Shown here: positions 6,670 through 13,423 of the stretch, piece after piece
Layout of the letters: each line of letters starts with the position of its first letter
Position numbering within the stretch: position 1 is the stretch's first letter
DNA from: DASRCB01 sp035653295
GTDB lineage: Bacteria; Acidobacteriota; Terriglobia; Bryobacterales; Bryobacteraceae
Direction: 5' to 3'
DNA length: 16,465 nt
Assembly (NCBI GenBank): GCA_035653295.1
Contig: DASRCB010000022.1
Location: forward strand, 1 to 16,465
The notes under the pieces: model-generated
The model's database searches: none
What the model saw: only the letters and a program-made list of their open reading frames with translations
Told to the model about the DNA's origin: nothing
Program-made: the position numbers and the translations under genes

Positions 6670-7353
6670 TCAGCCCCTGACGTCCACGTAGCTGCTGCGG
6701 AAGGTCAGGCGAATCGTGCCGGAAACCGGCTGCCCGAAAGCGGTCGGCGGCTTGAAGGTGGTGAACAGAAGATAGTTCGCGATGCTCTGGCAGAAGCTGG
6801 CGTTGTCTTCCCTGCTGCGGTCGTTCACGATGGTGTAGTCCACCATGCGGCCTTCTTCGTCCACCGTGACGTCCACAACGGCCTCTCCGGAATCGAAGCT
6901 GATCGGGGCGGCATTCTCCAGTGTGGCGTCTGTAATCAGGCCGGTGGGGATGTCGTTCTTCAGCCGAAGGTTCACGGCGAGGGACGGGACCAGCATGGCA
7001 AACAGAAAAATAGTCGAGGCGATTCCGCCGGCCAAAGGCACCGCGAGCGGCCGCATCAAATCTTCGAAATCAAGACGCGCGCGCTGCAGGATTCGCGCGA
7101 ACCAACCCACTCGCGGCTGGCTGACGTGCCGGGATGCGAGCACTCGCAGCTGCACTGCCAATTCGGGCGGCGCCGTGCGCTGGGGCAGCGCACGCAGCGC
7201 CTCACGCAGCCGCTGCCGCTCGCTGCGTTCCTGGCGGCAGTCGGCGCAGATAAGCAGATGGGCGGCCACGGCCTGACGCTCCTGGTCGGACGCCAGAGCC
7301 TGTGGCTCCAGCAAAGCCTTTCGTCTGAGGGTCCTGCAATTCATGGGTGTCAC
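6670..7353 (-). CDS. Transmembrane anti-sigma factor with TonB-C-like outer domain
   Basis: The 227-residue protein probably holds the neighbouring ECF sigma factor at the membrane. Its N-terminal third has an anti-sigma zinc-finger pattern with Cys6, His32, Cys36 and Cys39 (HLLICADC, the HxxxCxxC core). One membrane helix lies at about 105-127. The outer part (about 135-225) contains VVDVTVDEEGRMVDYTIV, followed by a helix with a Cys and FTTFKPPTAFGQPVSGTI, which resembles the C-terminal domain of TonB-type proteins. That domain could sense an envelope signal. The GTG start at 7351-7353 overlaps the sigma stop codon as GTGA; an ATG three codons later is the alternative. Overlap with the sigma gene supports matched synthesis of the pair. 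The TonB-C resemblance is from pattern only. Confidence 0.82.
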   Translation of the reverse strand: MTPMNCRTLRRKALLEPQALASDQERQAVAAHLLICADCRQERSERQRLREALRALPQRTAPPELAVQLRVLASRHVSQPRVGWFARILQRARLDFEDLMRPLAVPLAGGIASTIFLFAMLVPSLAVNLRLKNDIPTGLITDATLENAAPISFDSGEAVVDVTVDEEGRMVDYTIVNDRSREDNASFCQSIANYLLFTTFKPPTAFGQPVSGTIRLTFRSSYVDVRG

Positions 7354-8027
7354 TCGACTGGCTGCGGTGACAGGCGGAATCCCGGTTCCGGCTCCAGCCG
7401 CCCGGCCAGTATCTTCCTCAACGCCTCGCGGCCTCGCAAAATCCGCGACTTGACGGTTCCCAAAGAAATGTCCAGCACCGCGGCGATCTCTTCGTAGCTG
7501 AGGTCTTCGATGTCCCGCAGCACGACCGCGGCGCGAAACTTCGGATTCAGACCCTCAAGCGCTCCCTCCAGCAGCATGCGGGTCTCGGTGTCGGCGGCCA
7601 GATCGAAGGGCGAGCGCCCGTGGTCTGCGAGCGTGTCCTCGTACGTCCGGCCGTGCTCCTCTTCGGCCATTCCCACCTCCTGCCGTTGATGTCGGCAGAA
7701 CCAGCGCCGGTGGTTATAGGCCTCGTTGACGGTAATGCGATAAATCCAGGTCCGCAGACTGCTCTTCGATCGGAAGGAGCCGATGCTGCGGAAGATCTTC
7801 AGAAATACCTCCTGCACGATGTCACTGGCCTCGGGTGGATCGCCCGTCAGCCGGCACACCAGATTGAAAACCGGCTGCTGGAAACGCGTGATCAGCATCT
7901 CATAGGCCTCTTCCGAGCCCCGCTGCAGCGCCGCCACCAGACTTTCGTCTTCGGCGCAGCCCGCCCGCTCGGGGCCAGGCTTTGGCGACTGAGCATCGAG
8001 ATGCAAGCCGACGACAATGTCAGCCAC
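7350..8027 (-). CDS. ECF (sigma-E type) RNA polymerase sigma factor
   Basis: This is an extracytoplasmic-function sigma factor that directs RNA polymerase to stress promoters. Region 2 shows LVAALQRGSEEAYEMLITRF, DIVQEVFLKIFRSIGSF and LRTWIYRITVNEAYNHRR; region 4 shows LNPKFRAAVVLRDIEDLSYEEIA and the recognition helix LGTVKSRILRGREALR. I prefer the GTG at 8025-8027, which has AGGTGG a few bases upstream; a TTG at 8057 would add ten residues. The stop overlaps the start of the anti-sigma gene (GTGA). A promoter much like that of RpoE regulons lies at 8082-8110, so the factor probably activates its own gene. rsmA follows the anti-sigma gene closely and may share this transcript. Confidence 0.93.
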   Translation of the reverse strand: MADIVVGLHLDAQSPKPGPERAGCAEDESLVAALQRGSEEAYEMLITRFQQPVFNLVCRLTGDPPEASDIVQEVFLKIFRSIGSFRSKSSLRTWIYRITVNEAYNHRRWFCRHQRQEVGMAEEEHGRTYEDTLADHGRSPFDLAADTETRMLLEGALEGLNPKFRAAVVLRDIEDLSYEEIAAVLDISLGTVKSRILRGREALRKILAGRLEPEPGFRLSPQPVE

Positions 8028-8081
8028 GGGTTCCACCTGACCAGATTGTAATCCCAAACCGCGGGGATCCGGCTATTCGAT

Positions 8082-8110
8082 TTGGACACCGCACGGCGGC
8101 CGAAAGTTCC
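8082..8110 (-). promoter_or_regulatory. RpoE-like (ECF) promoter of the sigma/anti-sigma genes
   Basis: On the minus strand GGAACTT (8104-8110) is followed after 16 bases by GTCCAA (8082-8087). The first equals the E. coli sigma-E -35 consensus and the second differs from GTCTAA at one position; the spacing is correct. It lies in the short gap between bshA and the sigma gene, 50-60 bases before the likely start codon, so it suggests positive autoregulation. Confidence 0.55.
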
Positions 8111-8123
8111 AACCCAGCCTTAC

Positions 8124-9224
8124 CTAACGGGAGCAGATTTCGTCGTAGTACCGTTCGTACTGCGGGATGATCAGCGACGAACAGAACCGGTCCTCGGCCG
8201 TGTACCGGGCGGCGGTGGACATTCGACTGTAAAGATCGTCGTCGGTCAGCAGTTGCAGTACGCGCCCGGCCTGCGCGGGTATATCGCCGACGTCTTCCAG
8301 AAAGCCGTCCACTCCATCGCTGATCAGCTCGGGGACTCCGCCGACGCGCGTGGCTACCGGCGGCACGCCGCAGGCCATGGCCTCCAGCGCCGCCAGCCCG
8401 AATGACTCCATTTCGCTGGGCAGCAGCAGCACGTGCATGTCCGGCAGCAGCTCATGGATGCGATCCTGCTTTCCCAGGAAAGTCACGTGCGATTCGATCC
8501 CCAGCTCGCCCGCGAGGCGCTCGGCGGGTCCGCGCTCCGGCCCGTCACCGGCCATGTAGAGGTGCGCCGGCGTGCTCCTCAGCACTTCGGCCAGAATGTA
8601 CAGGCAGTCGTTCACGCGCTTGACGCGGCGAAAATTCGAGATATGCACCAGCCGCTTTTCGCCTGCCGTGCGCTCCTTTGCAGGCTCGTAGATACTACAA
8701 TTCACGAAATTATTGATGACGCGAATTTCGTTGTTCACGCCGAACACTTCAATTGTTTTCGCGCGCAGGTCCTTGCTGATGCTGGTGACGCCATCCGACT
8801 GCTCGATCGAGAACTTCGTGATCGGAAAGTAGGAGCGATCGGTTCCCACCAGCGTGATGTCCGTCCCATGCAGCGTTGTAATGAACGGGAGGCGGTGCGT
8901 GCCGGCCATCATCTCCCGTGCCAGCAGGGCGGAGATGGAGTGCGGGATGGCGTAGTGCACGTGCATCAGGTCGAGATGATACGTGCGAGCCACCTCGGCC
9001 ATGCGCGAGGCGAGGGCAAGGCAGTATGGCGGGTACTGAAACAGCGGATAGCTGGAAACCTCCACCTCGTGGTAATGGATCCGTGGGCCCGGGGCAAGGC
9101 GGATGGGATTCGCGTAGGTTATGAAATGCACGTCGTGGCCGCGCGCCGCCAGTTCCTGGCCGAGCTCCGTCGCGACCACACCGCTGCCACCGTACGTTGG
9201 GTAACAGGTGATGCCGACCTTCAT
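8124..9224 (-). CDS. bshA: N-acetyl-alpha-D-glucosaminyl L-malate synthase (bacillithiol step 1)
   Basis: BshA is a GT4-family glycosyltransferase that joins GlcNAc from UDP-GlcNAc to L-malate, the first step to the thiol bacillithiol, a cytosolic redox buffer. The 366-residue product begins MKVGITCYPTYGGSG, a strong BshA hallmark, with the glycine-rich loop at 11-15. It has the HGTD motif at 119-122 and the retaining GT4 Ex7E motif at Glu273-Glu281 within ESFGLAALE, followed by the VGGVPELI segment. The ATG at 9222-9224 has no clear ribosome site. The gap upstream carries a 12-base palindrome and a seven-base inverted repeat. No other bsh gene is in the window. A general GT4 enzyme is the alternative, but the N-terminus favours BshA. 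Confidence 0.92.
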   Translation of the reverse strand: MKVGITCYPTYGGSGVVATELGQELAARGHDVHFITYANPIRLAPGPRIHYHEVEVSSYPLFQYPPYCLALASRMAEVARTYHLDLMHVHYAIPHSISALLAREMMAGTHRLPFITTLHGTDITLVGTDRSYFPITKFSIEQSDGVTSISKDLRAKTIEVFGVNNEIRVINNFVNCSIYEPAKERTAGEKRLVHISNFRRVKRVNDCLYILAEVLRSTPAHLYMAGDGPERGPAERLAGELGIESHVTFLGKQDRIHELLPDMHVLLLPSEMESFGLAALEAMACGVPPVATRVGGVPELISDGVDGFLEDVGDIPAQAGRVLQLLTDDDLYSRMSTAARYTAEDRFCSSLIIPQYERYYDEICSR

Positions 9225-9242
9225 TGATGATCTGATTCAGCC

Positions 9243-9280
9243 GCAGGGCGTCCGGATGCCGGATGCACGTACGGCCCTGC
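9243..9280. repeat. Seven-base inverted repeat upstream of bshA
   Basis: GCAGGGC (9243-9249) and GCCCTGC (9274-9280) are perfect partners separated by 24 bases that include a CCGGATG direct repeat. It starts 19 bases before the bshA start codon, so it may fold in the bshA leader RNA. Function unknown. Confidence 0.4.
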
Positions 9281-9282
9281 AC

Positions 9283-9294
9283 ACATGTACATGT
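9283..9294. promoter_or_regulatory. 12-base perfect palindrome between divergent genes
   Basis: ACATGTACATGT is fully self-complementary and can also be read as two copies of ACATGT. It lies in the roughly 200-base region between bshA (minus) and the FHA/kinase operon (plus), about 90 bases before the TATAAT box of the latter and 60 before the bshA start. It looks like a dimer-binding operator, but no regulator is identified. Confidence 0.35.
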
Positions 9295-9382
9295 AACGAG
9301 GGACCGGGCTCGTGAAATTAGACGCCGCACGCCTGGTACTGATACACCGCATGCGCAGCCTCGGTTCAGCCGGGCACTGTTG

Positions 9383-9388
9383 TATAAT
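9383..9388 (+). promoter_or_regulatory. -10 box (TATAAT) of the FHA-channel-kinase operon
   Basis: A perfect TATAAT lies 34 bases before the likely TTG start of the first operon gene, so RNA should begin near 9395. No good -35 element is seen at the right distance, so an activator may be needed. This promoter position also rules out the earlier ATG at 9263 as the true start of the FHA gene. Confidence 0.5.
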
Positions 9389-9421
9389 CTCTTCCCAGAT
9401 TCCGCGCGAGGTTCATGCTCA

Positions 9422-9850
9422 TTGGGGTCCCCGGCAGTAGCCAGATTTACCATCGGCAGAGACAAATCATGCGATATCCCGCTTGCCGACGATTCCGTCA
9501 GCCGTTTGCACGCCGAATTCTGCGTTGAAGGCAGCCGCCTGCTGATCGCCGATCGCGGCAGCAGCAACGGAACGCAGCTGATCCGCGCCGGAAAACCGCC
9601 CGTTCCCATTCGCGAACCCGCGGTGGTCTTTCCTTCCGATCAGATTCAGTTCGGCACGGCGGTGCTCAGCGTCGCCGATATTGTCGCGGCCATTCGCCAG
9701 CGACACCCGCAGGCTTTCCCGGCTCCGGTTCCGGCGCAGGCGCAGCCGCAGCCCGCGAAGGCGCCGCCTGCCGATACGCCTCGGCTTGTGCGCTGCCTGT
9801 GCGGATTCATTAAGCCCCAGAATCAAGTCTGTCCGGAGTGCGGTCAATGA
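9422..9850 (+). CDS. FHA domain protein with C-terminal zinc ribbon
   Basis: FHA domains bind phosphothreonine peptides, so this small protein should read the output of the kinase at the end of the operon. With the TTG start at 9422 it has 142 residues: an FHA domain at about 6-90 with the binding residues in place (Gly12-Arg13, Ser27-x-x-His30, and Asn49-Gly50-Thr51 in RGSSNGT), a Pro/Ala/Gln-rich linker (about 100-120), and a C-terminal zinc ribbon with Cys125, Cys127, Cys137 and Cys140. The TTG is chosen because it follows the TATAAT box; an ATG at 9263 gives an implausible N-terminal extension, and GAGG at 9408-9411 is the only weak ribosome site. There is no membrane segment, so it is cytosolic. 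Its stop overlaps the start of the channel gene by ATGA. Confidence 0.85.
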   Translation: MGSPAVARFTIGRDKSCDIPLADDSVSRLHAEFCVEGSRLLIADRGSSNGTQLIRAGKPPVPIREPAVVFPSDQIQFGTAVLSVADIVAAIRQRHPQAFPAPVPAQAQPQPAKAPPADTPRLVRCLCGFIKPQNQVCPECGQ

Positions 9851-10671
9851 ATTTCAGCGATCCGCAGCAGCGTGGTGCGTTCTGGCAGTTGCCTGACCGG
9901 CGACTCACGATGCTCCTGTCCGTCGGCTGCGCCGTCGTTTTCATCCTCGTTCTGACCATCGTCCTTCCATCGGGCGGCCGCGCGGCCGCGCTTCTTCTCG
10001 ATCGCAAATCGCCGCACTTCCCGTACCCGTTCACGATTCAGAACCTGGAGCATGTGCTGCTGTTCATCGGCCTCGGCGAGTTGTTCGTCCGTTGGCGAGT
10101 GGCCACCCGGGAACTCGCGTTCACCAAAGCGCATCTGTTGCCTGAGGACCATGAAACGGTTCTCCAGGCTCGCGATCTGGGACCCATCCGCCGCCGTGTG
10201 GCCCCGCTGTCCGACGGCCAGCATGGCTTCCTGCCTTCGTTGATCGACCTTTGCATCCTTCAGTTCCAGTCCGGCCGATCCATCGACCAGACCGTCGCCG
10301 TAATGGGCAGCAGCCTGGAACTCATTGAGCACCGGGTCGACCTGCGTTATGGCCTGGTTCGCTTTATCGCTTGGCTGGTTCCAACGATGGGCTTCATCGG
10401 TACGGTCATAGGCCTCGGCGCCTCGCTTGCCGCCGTGCCCAGCTCCGGCGACATCAGCATGTACGACATCGCGCACAAGCTGGCTGTCGGCTTCGACTGC
10501 ACCATGGTGGCGCTGGCGGAAAGCGCGATTCTCGTTTTCCTGCTGCACATCGTGAACGAAAAAGAAGAGACCAGCGTCAACCTGGCCGGCTCGTACACCC
10601 TGCGAAATCTCATCAACCGCCTCTATGAAGGCGAGCCCCGGCTGCGCGCGCACGCCAGCCTCGCCCCATGA
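9847..10671 (+). CDS. MotA/TolQ/ExbB-type proton channel subunit
   Basis: This 274-residue membrane protein resembles the pentameric subunit of proton-driven stators (MotA, TolQ, ExbB), which convert ion flow into movement of a partner. Hydrophobic segments lie at about 20-41, 66-82, 161-187 and 201-226. The third contains the family pattern VPTMGFIGTVIGLGASLAAVP, and the fourth begins GFDCTMVALAESA, where the Thr fits the polar position lining the channel. The large loop between segments 2 and 3 would be cytoplasmic. The ATG at 9847 overlaps the previous stop as ATGA and has GGAG eight bases upstream; a GTG at 9838 is less likely. The next gene encodes the likely ExbD/MotB-type partner and overlaps by ATGA. 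Family assignment is firm; the biological task is unknown. Confidence 0.88.
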   Translation: MNFSDPQQRGAFWQLPDRRLTMLLSVGCAVVFILVLTIVLPSGGRAAALLLDRKSPHFPYPFTIQNLEHVLLFIGLGELFVRWRVATRELAFTKAHLLPEDHETVLQARDLGPIRRRVAPLSDGQHGFLPSLIDLCILQFQSGRSIDQTVAVMGSSLELIEHRVDLRYGLVRFIAWLVPTMGFIGTVIGLGASLAAVPSSGDISMYDIAHKLAVGFDCTMVALAESAILVFLLHIVNEKEETSVNLAGSYTLRNLINRLYEGEPRLRAHASLAP

Positions 10672-11312
10672 AACCGCGCAATCGCGAAGTCAACATTTTC
10701 AACATGTCTCTGTTGGACATCCTGACGGGTGCGCTGGGCGCCTTCTGCTTCATGATGTTGGCCCTGTTTCCCTACTACACGAAGGCTCAGAAACAGGGCG
10801 CCGCGGCCAGCGCGGGGAATGCGGAACAGCTCCAGCAGCAGCTGGAAAACGCCAACAAGCGCATCGAGCAGCTCGAGAAGATGTTCCCGGTCACCGTCGA
10901 GATTACCTGGAACGAGCCCGTCGATGTCGACCTGTACCTCTGGCGCCCCGCAACCAAGCCGCAGCCCGAACCAACACTCGCGAAAAAGCTGGGCGCCTGG
11001 ATCATCGGCGATTCCACCACCGAATGCACCCGTGGCCCCTGCACGGAAACATGGGCCATGCGCGATTTCGCTCGCGGACTCGACACAAAGATCTACTACA
11101 TCCTGTTCAACATGTACGGCAACCAAACCCCTGCGAATGTCAGCGGCCTGTATCTCTCATCGGACGGCACATTCCGGCTTCCGCCGGTAACGCTGACGCC
11201 ACAGAATCGCATCGTGTTCGTGGGCGCCCTGGGGCGCACCCAGGACGATCACATCGTGTTTAAGTCCGCCGTCCCCGCGGGCAATCCACCACTCAGGAAA
11301 TCTTCAACATGA
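10668..11312 (+). CDS. One-helix stator partner (ExbD/MotB-like position) with coiled coil and outer beta domain
   Basis: I do not recognise the full protein. It has 214 residues: a short inner tail, one membrane helix at about 15-36 starting SLLDILTGALGAF, a coiled coil at about 51-72, and an outer domain of about 140 residues. Asp17, at the inner end of the helix, sits where ExbD, TolR and MotB have their proton-carrying Asp, so with the preceding channel gene it can form a stator pair. The outer domain begins VTVEITWNEPVDVDLYLW; the W-x-x-x-x-DVDL pattern recalls beta-sandwich domains of the YfaP/DUF2135 type. It holds two cysteines (120, 125) that could form a disulfide. There is no OmpA-like peptidoglycan-binding domain, unlike MotB. 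Start and stop both overlap their neighbours as ATGA. Confidence 0.7.
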   Translation: MKPRNREVNIFNMSLLDILTGALGAFCFMMLALFPYYTKAQKQGAAASAGNAEQLQQQLENANKRIEQLEKMFPVTVEITWNEPVDVDLYLWRPATKPQPEPTLAKKLGAWIIGDSTTECTRGPCTETWAMRDFARGLDTKIYYILFNMYGNQTPANVSGLYLSSDGTFRLPPVTLTPQNRIVFVGALGRTQDDHIVFKSAVPAGNPPLRKSST

Positions 11313-11827
11313 TTCGCTGCGAGGAAGGCCACTTCTACGATCCGGCGAAGCACTCGTCCTGTCCGTGGTGCGGCGTGCCGATCGATACTGGCGATGTAAC
11401 CGGGAACAAGACACGCCCGCTCGGCCAGGCGGCTGCAGCCGCGCCCGCCGCCGGCGTGACCCGCGCGTTTTACAAGGAGCCGTCCGGCGTCAGCCCGGTG
11501 GTTGGATGGCTGGTCTGCATCGAAGGCCCCGACCGCGGCCAGGACTACCGCATCCACATGGAAAAGAACTTCATCGGCCGCTCCCGCTCCATGGACATCG
11601 CTATCGCGGGCGATGACGGCATCTCGCGCGAGCGGCATGCGGTGGTCATGTTTGACCCTAAGAAGAACGCTTTCTGGCTCCAGCCCGGCGACGCTGCCGG
11701 CCTGGTCTATCTCAACGGCGAAATGGTGCACTCGCCCACGGAGATCAAGGCGGACGACGTAATCGAGCTGGGCCGCACCAAGCTCGTACTAGTCCCGTTC
11801 GTTAGTGAGAAATACAAGTGGACGTGA
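11309..11827 (+). CDS. Zinc-ribbon FHA domain protein
   Basis: This is the second phosphothreonine reader of the operon, 172 residues. The N-terminus has a zinc-binding motif (Cys4, His8, Cys18, Cys21), followed by an Ala-rich linker and an FHA domain at about 66-165 with Gly90-Arg91-Ser92, Ser106-x-x-x-His110 and Asn136-Gly137. From memory, very similar proteins with the PVVGWLVCIEGP segment and an N-terminal CPWCG ribbon occur in Clostridia and Acidobacteriota next to PP2C and kinase genes. A Lys-Thr-Arg motif at 34-36 in the linker resembles one in the kinase linker and may be a phosphorylation site. The ATG overlaps the previous stop (ATGA). It closes the first four-gene block, followed by a 109-base gap with hairpins. 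Confidence 0.9.
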   Translation: MIRCEEGHFYDPAKHSSCPWCGVPIDTGDVTGNKTRPLGQAAAAAPAAGVTRAFYKEPSGVSPVVGWLVCIEGPDRGQDYRIHMEKNFIGRSRSMDIAIAGDDGISRERHAVVMFDPKKNAFWLQPGDAAGLVYLNGEMVHSPTEIKADDVIELGRTKLVLVPFVSEKYKWT

Positions 11828-11842
11828 TAAAAACGCGAATTG

Positions 11843-11859
11843 TCTCACCATAAGTGAGA
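11843..11859 (+). repeat. Hairpin in the gap between the FHA and PP2C genes
   Basis: TCTCAC, five-base loop, GTGAGA, shortly after the FHA stop codon at 11825-11827. A second, bulged AGCAG/CTGCT hairpin lies near 11888-11907. Neither has a T-run. They may protect the end of the upstream part of the RNA or lower expression of the phosphatase-kinase part. Confidence 0.35.
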
Positions 11860-11936
11860 TGCTGTCGGTCTGCATGAATCGTTCGTTGAGCAGCCCTTTG
11901 GCCTGCTGTCAGCCGTGAGTCCGACCGGTTGTCGCC

Positions 11937-12677
11937 ATGCCACTGACCCCCGGTAACGCCCAGCACCTCGGCGCCCGCCGCGACCAGCAGGATGCGTTCG
12001 CGTTCTCGGATCCGTCTGCAACTGAGTTCATCCGCCACGCTGGCTTCCTCGCGGTACTCGCCGATGGCATGGGCGGGCTTGCCCACGGCGCCTCCGCCAG
12101 CCGCGTCGCCGTGAAAGCGTTCCACCGCGCCTTTTCCACCAAAGCGCAGACCGAAACCATCCCCGACGCCCTCCAGCGCAGCCTCAGAGAGGCCAACCAA
12201 GCCGTCCTTGGCATGGGGCAGGACACGGGGACCACGCTCGTCGCGTCCGTCATCCACGAGTCGAACCTTTACTGGATATCGGTAGGCGACAGCGCGCTCT
12301 TCCTCTGTCGCGACCGCCGCCTCACCCTGCTCACTACCGCGCACACGTACGCTCAGGAACTCGAGGCCGCGGCGGCTGCCGGCCAGATCTCAACAACAGA
12401 AGCCCGCGCGCATCCCGAACGCGACTCCCTCACCAGCTACCTCGGCCAGAAGAAGCTCGAGGAAATCGACTATACGCCCGCCGCCTTTCCCCTGACCACA
12501 GGAGATCGCTTCCTGCTCGCCAGCGACGGCCTCTTCAAGACGCTCGCTCCGGAAGAAATCGAATCCGCCATCACCGCCGACGCGCAGGCATCCTGCGACG
12601 AGCTCATCCGCCGCGTTCTGGCGCGCAACAAAAAGGACCAGGACAACGTAACGGTACTGATCGTGGGGCTTGCCTGA
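11937..12677 (+). CDS. PP2C-family Ser/Thr protein phosphatase (first)
   Basis: A 246-residue metal-dependent phosphatase that should remove phosphate from Ser/Thr on targets of the kinase. The PP2C motifs are all visible: RRDQQDAF with Asp19, LADGMGG with Asp43, the DTGTTLVA strand (97-104), VGDSALF with Asp118, LLASDGLF with Asp197, and DQDNVTVLIV with Asp236. It is close to a bare catalytic domain with no membrane segment, so cytosolic. The ATG at 11937 has no clear ribosome site, and a stop codon lies in frame 21 bases upstream, so it is the only choice. It follows a 109-base gap and is two bases from the next gene. Confidence 0.95.
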   Translation: MPLTPGNAQHLGARRDQQDAFAFSDPSATEFIRHAGFLAVLADGMGGLAHGASASRVAVKAFHRAFSTKAQTETIPDALQRSLREANQAVLGMGQDTGTTLVASVIHESNLYWISVGDSALFLCRDRRLTLLTTAHTYAQELEAAAAAGQISTTEARAHPERDSLTSYLGQKKLEEIDYTPAAFPLTTGDRFLLASDGLFKTLAPEEIESAITADAQASCDELIRRVLARNKKDQDNVTVLIVGLA

Positions 12678-12679
12678 GA

Positions 12680-13423
12680 ATGCCTTTCCTGACTCACTCC
12701 ATCTCGAGAACCGGCGGCCGCTCATCGAACCAGGACTTCTTCGCCCACGAAAGCCGCGGCAAGGTCGAATGTTGGGCGCTGGCCGACGGCCTCGGTGGAC
12801 ACCGTGGTGGCGACGTCGCCCCCCGCCTTGCGGTCCAGACCATAATCGATTCCTTCCGCCGCGAGCCCATCGTGTCCGAGGCCGCCGTCACGCGGTGGCT
12901 GGAAGACGCAAATGCGGCGCTCGCCCGTGAGCAGGAAGAGCACCCTGAGATCGCCGGCATGCGCACCACTGTCGTATTGCTGGTCGCCGATCCTTCCATG
13001 GCTCTCTGGGCGCACGTCGGCGACTCCCGGCTCTATCATTTCCGCGCCGCCGCCATACACTGCCAGACAAAAGACCACAGCGTGCCGCAGGCGATGGCCG
13101 CCGCGGGCGAGATCACGGCCGCCGAAATCCGTTTTCACGAAGACCGCAATCGGCTCCTGCGCACGCTCGGCGATGCGAGCCGCCTGCGCCCCGCGCTGAG
13201 TGACGGCCCGGAAGCGCTGCAGGCCGGCGATGCTTTTCTCCTGTGCACCGACGGTTTTTGGGAACTGGTGGACGAAGCCGACATGGAATCGGCTCTGGCC
13301 GCATCCACCGCTCCCGAGCGATGGCTGGCGGAAATGGAGCGACGCCTGGAAACGCGTCTCCGCGGCGATGATGACAACTACTCCGCCGCGGCCATCTTCC
13401 TGGATACTGGAGGAATCGCATGA
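12680..13423 (+). CDS. PP2C-family Ser/Thr protein phosphatase (second)
   Basis: A second PP2C phosphatase, 247 residues, quite different in sequence from the first, so not a recent duplicate. Motifs: SSNQDFF with Asp19, LADGLGGHRGGDVA with Asp36, GMRTTVVLL (93-101), VGDSRLYHF with Asp115, LLCTDGFWELV with Asp181, and DDDNYSAAAIF around Asp222. The GDVA and SRLYHF segments differ from the first phosphatase and may reflect another substrate. It begins two bases after the previous stop and its own stop overlaps the kinase start as ATGA, so its translation should be coupled to the kinase gene. Confidence 0.95.
   Translation: MPFLTHSISRTGGRSSNQDFFAHESRGKVECWALADGLGGHRGGDVAPRLAVQTIIDSFRREPIVSEAAVTRWLEDANAALAREQEEHPEIAGMRTTVVLLVADPSMALWAHVGDSRLYHFRAAAIHCQTKDHSVPQAMAAAGEITAAEIRFHEDRNRLLRTLGDASRLRPALSDGPEALQAGDAFLLCTDGFWELVDEADMESALAASTAPERWLAEMERRLETRLRGDDDNYSAAAIFLDTGGIA

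Noticed and set aside
6568..6672. Fusion of the anti-sigma factor and RsmA by a sequencing error at the TGA
   Set aside because: Both proteins look complete at the junction, and a membrane anti-sigma factor fused to RsmA would put the enzyme outside the cell; separate genes are more plausible.
9263..9421. N-terminal extension of the first FHA protein from the ATG at 9263
   Set aside because: A TATAAT box lies inside it and the residues look non-coding (Arg/His/Pro-rich), so the TTG at 9422 is preferred.
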